Below are positions 24,412 through 33,340 of a stretch of 64,000 nucleotides of DNA, one piece after another. Source of the DNA: Cercis canadensis. Lineage: Eukaryota > Streptophyta > Magnoliopsida > Fabales > Fabaceae. Position numbers and translations under genes: made by a program. The stretch is taken from the NCBI GenBank assembly GCA_003255065.1, contig QAOA01002889.1, positions 186,001 to 250,000 of the forward strand, in the 5' to 3' direction. Every line of letters starts with the position of its first letter. Within the stretch, counting starts at the first letter, position 1. The notes below the pieces were generated by a model. The model did no database searches and was not told the DNA's origin. It saw only the letters and a list, made by a program, of their open reading frames with translations.

Positions 24412-26593
24412 TCAACCAATTTAATATTTATTTGGAATATGTCCATCCCGGTTCAATTAATAAATATGTCCGTGAACATTATGGTGCCATAACAGAATCG
24501 GTTGTACGAAATTTAACGCGCCATATTATTTCTGGGTTGGCTTCTTTCCATAGCAAAAAGACAATTCATAGTTACTGTGGCTCGATATCCTGCATAGCAA
24601 GAGCTACGGAACCAACTATTATATGAAATTTCCATAAGATATTTGTGCAAATATTATTTGGTGGAATATGATTATTTTTAAGGGAACTTGTTGATTTAGT
24701 TTGGTTTTTGGAAGTTTTATGACATGTTTACTTTTTTCTTTTCTGGTATTATAGGGACATCAAAGGGGCTAACCTGCTTGTTCATTCTGCTGGGGTTGTT
24801 AAGCTTGCTGACTTTGGGATGGCCAAGCATGTGAGTTCTAAAACTTCTTTTCTGCATAATAGACTTTTTACTAGTCACAGTCCTCATCCTATGGAAAGGA
24901 TGGTTCTTTCATTGCACAAGTTCTCTACTTTTTATATTTCGTTATCATGTTTGTCTACGCACACTGTTGAATTATTTTAGAAAGAAGTAGATGCACAGTC
25001 CTTAAATTGAAAGGCTCAAATTTATTGTTCTGGAAATTGCTTTCTCTTGGTTGAACTCTGCAATGGTGTCACCCCATTAAAGCAGATCTAGCTGTGCATG
25101 TCTCAAGAAATATCTTGCAATATAATTGATTATATCATTTGTAAATTTCTTTCTTGAACATGTAACTGTCTGCTCTGATGCTTACATTTAGATTTATGTG
25201 CTGTTGAAATTAGGTGCTTCTTGTAAGCTTAATAGCTTAATTTGTACATTAGTTCTGGTAGAATAATTTGGGATCGCTCTGTTGGACAGCTAACTGGACA
25301 TGTAGCTGATCTATCTTTGAAGGGATGTCCATATTGGATGGCTCCAGCGGTATATTCTTACGCTACATTACTCTTTGATCTCTCATGGCATTCCTTACTG
25401 AAACTTTTTTCTCATACAGCTTATGCAAGCAGTGATGCAAAAGGATAACAGCTCTGATCTAGCTCTTGCTTTTGATATTTGGAGTTTGGGTTGTACAATC
25501 ATTGAAATGTTCACAGGGAAGCCTCCTTGGAGCGAGCATGAAGGAGTAAGTACCTGGAGAAAATTTTCTTTTCTGGTTCTTTTATTGGTTATTTTGCAGA
25601 CGACTTCTGTACAAAAAAAATTAGATATTCTGATTCGTGGTAGAACCCCTCATTGTTGTTAAATTTTCTAATCCATTGAGAACTATATATCTAGACATGG
25701 TTTTATTTCTGCTTATACGAGAGGCAGAAGTTTGTCAAGGGAGGATGATGTATCCTTTTTCAAAAAAATAATTAAAAAAAAGATTAATGGTTTATGGTTA
25801 ACGACCATTTTAAAGCATCTTCATGGAACTTTTCTGTGTGTGTCGTGTGACTTTAGCAGAGATTCTGTTTCTGTACAGGTCCTTCATTGGTTAACCTGCT
25901 CAAATTCTCATCTATTTATGCAGGCTGCAGCCATGTTTAAGGTTATGAGGGATACCCCTCCTATACCTGAAACATTGTCATAAGAGGGTAGAGATTTCCT
26001 GAGGTGCTGCTTTAGAAGTGTTAATACCCAAAATATTCATTACCCATTGCTACAGTAAGAAGACCAATATACCCCTACTCAGGTATGCATCTCCTAGATA
26101 ATCTCTTCAGAGCTCACATACAAGGAGCTCTCTCTCTCACGCTCTCAGCTCTCTTTTTTCTCTGGAGTTTCCTCACTCCCTTGGCTCACCTTCCTAACTT
26201 GAGCGTCGGAGGTGGCGCCGGAGCTCCGGCTCCGGCCTTCCCTGACCATCCCTCTCTCTTTTATAGGTTACCTACCTCACTTGAACTCAGGCAACGACAA
26301 GAAGAAATCCAGTAGAGAGAGCAACTGCTGCAGTTTTACTAGAACATTGATTCTTGAGAAACTCGCAAAGTTAGATGTCCCATCTTCCACCAAGCCGTAC
26401 AGTGGAATGACTTTGATGGTAAATATAAATGTTGTGCCTTCTTTATATTTCTAAACCATGTTATTAGTATTAAGTTTGTCTTTTGTTGGACAGGATAAAC
26501 CCCTTAGTCCCAGTCCCAGAGGGCACCTTGAAATAAACCCGATCAGTTGTCTATTCCCAGTGTGCAAATTGCAAAAGGGAAGGCCAGTGACAG
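24412..26593 (+). pseudogene. MAPKKK5-like protein kinase, unprocessed pseudogene
   Basis: Exon pieces encode a MEKK-family catalytic core in order: EYVHPGSINKYV (from about 24432), DIKGANLLV...DFGMAKH (24755-24830), LTGHVADLSLKG (25290-25349), [21 protein letters not shown] (25420-25545), AAMFKVMRDTPPIPETLS (from 25924), and C-terminal exons to 26418 and 26494-26593. This matches the plant MAPKKK5 type that signals in immunity. Introns are retained, so it is not a retrocopy. It is dead: the 5' half is missing, the splice donor after the first piece reads TT (about 24572), WMAPE has become WMAPA, an in-frame TAA is at 25981, a solo LTR splits the exon at 26019, and a CGA-type codon has become TGA near 26345. 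Confidence 0.88.
26019..26299 (+). mobile_element. Solo LTR inside a pseudogene exon
   Basis: 281-bp insertion beginning TGTTAATACCC and ending CAACGACA, so TG...CA ends. It is flanked by AGAAG on both sides (26014-26018 and 26300-26304). It contains CTTGAGCGTCGGAG, a stretch common in plant Ty3/gypsy LTRs. Removing it with one AGAAG leaves continuous kinase codons (FRRNPVE), which proves the insertion. The internal region of the element is gone, so this is an LTR left by recombination. Confidence 0.88.
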
Positions 26594-27849
26594 GTGAGAA
26601 TTTCTAAATTACTTCCTTTGTTACCCTCCCTGCATTTTTGGACCAAAGAATATCAATCCAGTATTCTTGAGCCTAGCCTGATGTGGTGCCGAAATCTTCA
26701 TGCATAGTTCTTTTCTTGGTTTGACTGGGCAAAAATCTAATAATGTAACTTAATGCTTGATAGTGGCATTAATTGTTCTTTTCTTGGGTTAGACTGGGCA
26801 AAAATCTAATAATGTAACTTAATGCTTAATAGTGGCATCACAGTGCACTTCTTGCTCTACTCTTGAAGCACTTCCCCTCGCCAATCGCCATACTCGGTTT
26901 GCAACACACCCCATCATCCTTTCCCTTCTGTAATAGGTTCTTTCCCGTGTTAATCATTGATGCCTCCATCTCCATGAAACTAAAAGAGCTTCTTCAGTCT
27001 GGAAGTTATACTACACGACACGAGAATCTAGAAGCAGTTTTTATATGCTGTTTACTAACTTAGAGCGCTTCAGCAATAACACGAGTAACACGAGTTCTGT
27101 AATTGTAACCATACCTTGTAAAAGGAGTACATCTACCTCCATCTACATTAGGATGGAATCAAATATTATGTAGATATTAGAATGCAGCCCGCTCACCCTT
27201 TTGCTTTCATGGGGATTCTGATGTAGTGGCTTTATTTTAGCAGTACCAGTCGTTAATGATAATTTACTTGACTTGTGTTGTATAACTGTAAGGTCAATCT
27301 AAATCCTGTTGGGTTCAATCCAAACCATTAAGCCTTTCAGCATTGCCCAAAGCCTTTGTCTGTCTTCTGTTTTAATCCTAAGGCCACCATAAGCAATTAA
27401 CCAATTGACACCAGAGCAAGGCAAAGAGTCAGTAAAAAATAGTAATATCAACGCTTATGCCTTATGACTGTCTGTCTGTCTATTTCCCCCGTTTTTCCGC
27501 CTCTTGTTCTGCTGATTATGGAATCATCATTTGGTCAAATCGAAGTCATAACGATATAAGAATCTTTCTTCCTAAATAGTACAACAATTAATTTGTTTAA
27601 AAAAAACAGTAAAAATAGTTTTCTTGTTCTACTTTTGCGTGAAAAATAAAGTGATTTATTATGGCTTTGTAATAACAAAAAGGATTCATCCTTTTAGTCA
27701 TCAGAATGACAGAATTGCACTTTGCTCACTTTCTCTAGTTCTAGAAAAGTGCATTCACGCATTCCTAATCCTATTCATTCCTAGCTTTCACTTTCAGTGA
27801 CTCACTTCACAAATCCTCTAGAGAGCGAGAGAAAGAGGCTGAAGGAGTC
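26594..27849. other. Spacer after the MAPKKK5-like pseudogene
   Basis: No supported gene. It holds a tandem duplication of about 64 bp (26707-26769 and 26775-26838, each with GACTGGGCAAAAATCTAATA). A weak block near 26.86-27.06 kb has an open frame of 66 codons without any family motif. Confidence 0.5.
26707..26838. repeat. Tandem duplication, two units of about 64 bp
   Basis: Both units carry TTCTTTTCTTGG, GACTGGGCAAAAATCTAATA and AATAGTGGCAT-type ends, with a few differences. A local duplication with no gene in it. Confidence 0.8.
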
Positions 27850-27940
27850 ATGGAACCTCCTCCGGCACAATCCATTGAAATTTTCAGCAAGAGCAGCTAT
27901 CAAACTGGGAAGATCCACAGGACACGGTCATCAATGAGTG
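27850..27940 (+). pseudogene. Orphan first exon of an unknown gene
   Basis: A good ATG context after a purine-rich GAGAGAAAGAGG leader, 30 codons (MEPPPAQSIEIFSKSSYQTG at the start) and a canonical splice donor at 27941. No following exon is found. The next 600 bp are intron-like, then a retroelement fragment and the F-box pseudogene follow. I do not recognise the protein. It may be the captured 5' end of a gene, or a gene cut off by the insertions. Confidence 0.45.
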
Positions 27941-28479
27941 GTAATTTTCTTTCTCTCCCTTTTTCTTTTCTCTCTTCATGATTGCTATGTATCTTTATAA
28001 GATCAAGTTTCCTAATTTTTCTGGGATGCACTTGTTCTTCCTGGTACAACTGCACGGAGTGCTGCTTTGATTACTTGTGCTGTAACTTCTGCTCAAGTCT
28101 TCATATAAATTCTGCTACTTCCATGGATTATTACCAGTGTTATTGCTAATGCTATTAGTAATTTATATGTGATGGGAGAGAAAAGAGGTCTAGGGCTGCT
28201 CCTTTCCCCGACCCCTCTTTTTCTTTATTGCGAAATTGATGTATGAAGAGAATTAAGTAAGAAAAAATTGTGCTTTTTTTACTACTAATCTTGACGATTT
28301 TTTTACGTTTTCATTTTCTATTCTTTTGGGGTAGAGCCTTCACCTTACAAGCTGGGTTTGGGTTTATTTCATAGCTTGGGAATTTAAGTGAAATTTGACT
28401 TGAATCCTACACCATATAGTTGGATGGCGCTTCAAAAGTTTTCTTTGTCGGATGAAACTTCAATTTTTCGAACTCATGG

Positions 28480-28892
28480 CTCTGTGATACAAACAGAACA
28501 CTGCTGGAGGATGAAGCACTTTATTAGCTAGCTTAAGACTATTAGCTAAGAGGTTAACAGGTTGCCAGAATTAGTTAGAGGATTAGTGCTAATTGCTGTA
28601 ATTAGCTCTATAAATAGAGTTGGATATTGTTGTAATGGGTATGAAAATTGTTAATGAATGAAGAGAAACCATTTTCCTCTCCCTGAACCTCTCTCCCTGA
28701 ACAGAACCCTCTAAATTGGTGCTTTCATTGAGAGGCTATGGCTGCCAACATGCCGAGTGCCGATGATGGATGTCTCGACAAACACGAGGCTCAAATTGGT
28801 CAGCTTCAGGAAGGAATTGCAGCAATCTCGGAAGAATTGAAGGTGATTAGGGCAGAACTCAAAGGCTTGCAAAATCAGAGAAACATGTAAAA
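28480..28892 (+). mobile_element. LTR retrotransposon fragment (LTR plus start of gag)
   Basis: A TATAAATAG box (about 28609) lies in LTR-like sequence. TTGGTGCTTTCATTGAG (about 28716-28732), of primer-binding-site type, follows, and then an ATG-led stretch with a coiled-coil-like N-terminus as in plant retroelement gag. The rest of the element is absent, so it is a broken fossil. The family is probably Ty3/gypsy. Its left end is approximate. It is at the right edge of the DNA that split the first F-box copy. Confidence 0.6.
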
Positions 28893-28944
28893 ATCTCTGA
28901 ATTTTTCTCCGGTGGGTAGTCGTTTGTGATGAATCTTTCTCAGA

Positions 28945-30033
28945 AAGAAAAAGAAGCAGTTTGTTAAAAAAGAATGTAATATGAGAAACTTACATGAAGC
29001 TCCAATCTTTGGAGTGTTGGAGATGCCTTCAGAACAGTTGCTATCCATGAGAGGTCCTGTTGCACTATGGCCACTTTTAGAATTATGAGATTTCTAAGAT
29101 TAGGAAATGGTGCCAATTTCTTCTGTCATGAGCCCAGCCTGAAATTCAGAAATCCAAAAAACTTATCAAACATTAGCAGAATTTTATACTCAGTATGTAA
29201 AAAATACTAGTAATTAGTATTGGCAATTACCATGTAACAGTAAAAGCTGCACTCTAGGAACAAAGTTTCCAGCTGGGAAGGTCAATAGGCCAAACCTCGC
29301 TATAACTCGCTGTCCAATCACTTAGACGACTGAAGACAGTTTTTAATCTTGGAGCATTACAGAACAAGAATTCAATACTGCACCCTTTGTACTCCAAAGT
29401 CTCAAGATTGATGCCCTTGAGCTCAATTACCTTCAGTTGCTGGCAATCATTAACATTCAAGTATTTGAGCTGCAGGCAAAAAGGATGCTCTATTTTCAAG
29501 TAATTCATGTTATGACATTTGGAGAAGCTTAACCATTCAAGATTATGACAATTACACAATAGATTCTGAATGTCCTCCGCAGAGACCAAATCTACTTTCA
29601 TGAGATCTAGAGTTGTGACTGTGCTGAAACAAGAAAAATTGGACCTATTTAGTGCAAGTATGCAATGTGCTAAACGCAGGCGTTTCAAAAATGATCTGAA
29701 CCCCCCTGCTGCTCCATTATGAATAAGAAGATCACAAGGGAAAGCATAGAGTTCATCATTATTTGGAGCACTATTGTAGTTCTCCTCCAACAAACAAAGG
29801 TCAATCTCTTCAACTTCTCTTGCAATAGCAATTCTAATCCAATGATCAAGATCATTACCATACCTGTCATGGCTAAATGTGAAATAAACCTTTAACTTCT
29901 CAATCTTGTGATCTTCCCTCAATTGTGACAAGAAGTGGTTCACAGAACATATGAAGCTTATATTTCTTTTCATTATGATAATGTACCTTTCCAGGACACT
30001 AATGTGATGCATATTTGAATGAGAATAAGCTTC
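28945..30033 (-). pseudogene. Truncated FBD F-box gene copy, exons 1 (part) and 2
   Basis: About 95 percent similar by eye to 34440-35520 of the intact F-box gene. Exon 1 is represented from the MHHIS segment onward (30012 leftward) and exon 2 at 29138-28994 with an intact donor. The F-box itself is missing because similarity stops near 30033. Near 29265-29300 a small deletion and a one-base loss shift the frame, ending the product at SWKLCS instead of the LQTLFLECN of the intact gene. Exon 3 remains only as a decayed block at 22785-23025. It is therefore a pseudogene split by about 5.9 kb of inserted DNA. Confidence 0.88.
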
Positions 30034-31817
30034 TCTCTAACACTGTTGTTTTGGTGAATGAAGATTAAGGAGAGAATTTTTTTAATAAAGATTAAAGGAG
30101 AGAAGTTCAGGGTTGTTTGGAACTTATTTTAGAAAGATCCAACACTAAAAATTCTTTGATGATGTTTATTAATATGTAACTAAAAATAGATTTAAGATAG
30201 TTATCATATGGAAGGCACATAATAACGTATGACTAACTAATTAACACGAGTTTAATTACAACCAATTTAGTAAGTTAAAGGGCAAAGCCTGACTTGATGA
30301 TTGAATTTTGCTAACTAGTAACAATTAAAAATTATCCTTAAGACAACAATTAAGGCAAAATGAATGTACTTTCATGCGAATCAAATATAACTGAAAAAAA
30401 ATATTTAAACAAAGTCAATGCTAAAATAATTAATCCATATTCATAGTTTAAAATTTACTGTTTAATTAGAAAATCAATGATAGATTTGATTTACTAATTA
30501 ATAAGGTCTAGTACAAGAATCTCTTAAAAAGATTAAAGTTCACATTCTTCTTTCTGAAAAATATACACTTATTTTTTTATTTATTTTTGATAAGAAGGTT
30601 ACAAACTTATTAAAGCTAGTTTCAACAGCAGATGGCTAGAACTTTTTTTTTTTTTGCTAGAATTACCTTGGAGTGTATTTTTAGGCAAGAATGTTCAAAT
30701 TGAGTTTACTTTTGGGCCCAAATAGGCCCAAACTTAGTGCAAGTAAGTAGGCCAGTAGTTTTCAAAGTCAATTATAAGATAGCCCAATACCAACCCAGTC
30801 TAAAGTAAAGAATGGCCCAAAGCGGTCCGGAACCTTAAACCCCGAATCTCAAAACCCTCCGAGGTGTTCTCGAACCCCAACAACAGGTTTGCCCTGAGAC
30901 ACCACATGTGCAGCGACAGCAATCATGGCGACATGGTGGCGCTCCGCCACTAGCCATCTTAAAACATAGACGAACAGCTGTTGGGATTTGTCGTTCTTAT
31001 TGAGATTTCAATATGCTTTTTACCACATAAATTATGTCTTCTCTTCTTGACTTATCTATCTACCATTACACATTAATTTTGTCTCGTGTAATTGTAAAAA
31101 CAAATACATGTATCCAATCATAATAAAAAAAAGAATCAATGCATAGAAATTCTTATAATTTATTGAACGGGAGAAGTTACTCTCTGCAATAAAACATTTT
31201 ATAACATCGTTTGGCTTTAATTTTCACATTGGTGAATGCCAAACTGAATTGGGGAATTAAAATAAACTTTGATTATTCTAAGGACTCAACTGGCTAGACT
31301 TGAGATTGTTTGGAAGTTGGAAGGAACAAGAAAGAGAAAAAGAGATAAAAGGGCAGAAGAGGAAACCCTCTCTATTATTTGGCTTCTTAAGAGAATAGAT
31401 AGCTTCAATTCAAAGTTCAACCCCTACATTTCCTTACACTTTCTTTAAACCAAAAATTCATAAATATATAACTAATAACCCCCATTTTTCTTTACTATCT
31501 TCTCTTTCCATTACCTCATCCGAAAAAAATATATATGGGGTGATCTGAAGCAGTTGTCTAATTTTGTAATAGTGGAAATATGCAATCATCAGACATTAAA
31601 TTATTAGGTAGAACAACGTTAGTAAGCTTGGGATTCCAACATACTACATCTATATATAATTGAGAGTCATGTGCCTCTCTGCCAAGTTAAACTTTCAAAA
31701 TAAATCAGAAAATAATATGGACATATATAGAGAGTATAGGTACTAGTAGGCCATAAGAAGAATAGGACCAAAATAGAAACCACAAGAAGATTTTATATAT
31801 CACTAACCAAGTGCATA
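30034..31817. other. Spacer between the broken F-box copy and MIR395 locus 5
   Basis: AT-rich with no supported gene. A GC-richer patch at about 30.70-30.97 kb, with repeated GGCCCAA and CCCAAT words, may be part of an old repeat, but no ends were found. Confidence 0.45.
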
Positions 31818-31930
31818 TCATCGAATGCCACTAGGGGTTCCCCCAAACACTTCAAAGTGGAAGAGTATCCTTATAATTTCAAAGACTCCTCTTTAAAGTG
31901 TTCAAGGGAACTCTAGGTGACATCTGATGT
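31818..31930 (-). ncRNA. MIR395: MIR395 precursor, locus 5
   Basis: Minus-strand foldback. The mature arm is at 31835-31855: T, then TGAAGTGTTTGGGGGAAC, then CC, so base 1 is T and base 20 is C. The opposite arm (minus sense CTAGAGTTCCCTTGAACACT) pairs well and the base CATC...GATG extends the stem. It shares the base-20 variant and flanking sequence with locus 3 and heads the second copy of the duplicated unit. Confidence 0.94.
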
Positions 31931-32018
31931 GCCTATTTGATTTGCTTCTGTGGCAATAAATTTGTCCTGTACCTATAATCTTCAATGCACAAGTGGTGGC
32001 TATTTAATGTTATTTCCA

Positions 32019-32103
32019 CTATTTATAATGGTTTGTGCTTGTGCATTCAGCTGCATATGTTGATTTTTTTCATGAAAAAGCTCTAAGCAAGTGAACCTAG
32101 ACG
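32019..32103 (-). promoter_or_regulatory. Promoter elements of MIR395 locus 5
   Basis: Minus-strand TATAAATAG at 32019-32027 and CGTCTAGGTTCA at 32092-32103. The distal CCTATCCTTTTCAG block is at about 32211-32224. The arrangement is the same as at locus 3. Confidence 0.7.
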
Positions 32104-32737
32104 TAATATTGGTGTATAGAGAGAATAATGTGAGGACAATAGAGTTCAAGTTGCCACATGCCAATCTGCCCTATGTTTTTGCTAGGTTCTGTCTCTATCC
32201 AATCACCTATCCTATCCTTTTCAGATTTTTTCCAATGCGTAACTGGAATCTCAACTTTGATCTGATACGGTAAAGATGCAGCTAGAGTGTTTCTGGCTAC
32301 TTAGAAGCCAAGTAGACAACTCTCTCACCCTTAACTGTCTTTTGTTCATAATCTAAACAAAGCTAATTTACACTCTTTGCTCGTTTTATATGCTTAGCTT
32401 TTTAAATGCATATGGATTTATAAGTCCATTCTTCAATTTACAATGCTGCTTTTCTCTGTTGTTTTAAATTTCTTGCGTGTTTAGAGAGGAGCAATTTTGC
32501 TTCCAATTCAATCAAAGGATTAATTAAGAGTTAATTATGGTTTACTTTTGCCCACCACACCTATTTGTCATTTTGAAACCATTTCTATCAAAATAAATTT
32601 GGAACCTATGAAAAAGATTGAAAGCGAGTGGAAAAGAATCTTATGTTTTATCAGCAACAACCAACAAGCCTTGCCCACTGTCACTCACTTCAATTTGGGT
32701 CTGCCCTATATTCCTCGTTGCAGAGAACCTGATTCCA

Positions 32738-32853
32738 GACCAGGTTCAGTCTTGCTAATACTATTGCATGCACTAAAAGACTTAAATTTCTCCGTGCCAA
32801 CAAAAATTCACTCTTTTTTTCATGTATCTGAACACATTCTCCACTATAAATAG
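32738..32853 (+). promoter_or_regulatory. Promoter elements of MIR395 locus 6
   Basis: GACCAGGTTCA at 32738-32748, preceded by an inverted partner GAACCTG at 32725, and TATAAATAG at 32845-32853. It remains well conserved with locus 4, even though the hairpin downstream has lost an arm. Confidence 0.65.
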
Positions 32854-32880
32854 AACCCTCGCTGTTCCACTGCATGCCAA

Positions 32881-32985
32881 CCCAAGAAACTAGTCAAGCA
32901 TGAAGGAGCTGGCTCTAATACCCCTTATAAAGGATATTCCTTCTTCATGTGAAGTGTTTGGGGGAACTCCAGGGGGTCAACCAAC
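32881..32985 (+). pseudogene. MIR395: MIR395 locus 6, 5' arm deleted
   Basis: The mature site is perfect at 32949-32969 (G, then TGAAGTGTTTGGGGGAACTC), and the flanks match locus 4 (TTCTTCATGTGAAGTG; AACCAACATTGAATAGCAA). About 45-50 nt that would hold the pairing 5' arm are missing: locus 4 has TTGGAGTTCCTCTGAACG there, while here the sequence goes from CATGAAGG straight to GGCTCTAATACCCC. Without the arm, Dicer-like processing as a hairpin is unlikely. The promoter and TATA box are kept. Confidence 0.85.
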
Positions 32986-33100
32986 ATTGAATAGCAAGAA
33001 TGGAAGAAATCCTATCACAATATTTCATTGATTATTTCATAATAGTGAACTACATAATATTACATTCTTTTAAACAAATCCTAGCTATTCTCTCTCAATG

Positions 33101-33121
33101 TTGAAGTGTTTGGGGAAACTC
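33101..33121 (+). pseudogene. Decayed miR395 mature site downstream of locus 6
   Basis: TTGAAGTGTTTGGGGAAACT plus C, with one change (G to A at base 16). It is followed by TGGGGTTCAATCAACC, like the GGGGGTCAACCAAC after locus 6. No pairing arm is visible on either side. It looks like a tandem remnant. Confidence 0.75.
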
Positions 33122-33340
33122 TGGGGTTCAATCAACCTTTGGTTATTGTTCAAACTAAATAAGTATACAATCTGCATACAAATCATAGCAATTTTCTTTA
33201 TCAGCTAGCTAGAGATGTAGGCTTTCACTTTCTCTCCACATTCTTCTTCCTCCATGCATTCTAAAAGCTTTATTCCATTTTCTGCCCACTGTTTGATGTG
33301 TAGTGATTTAAAATGGATTCTCAGTTCTTATGGCAGATAT

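Noticed and set aside
29254-30012. A second functional F-box gene
   Set aside because: It lacks the F-box, is frameshifted at the end of exon 1 and its FBD exon is decayed and displaced; called a pseudogene.
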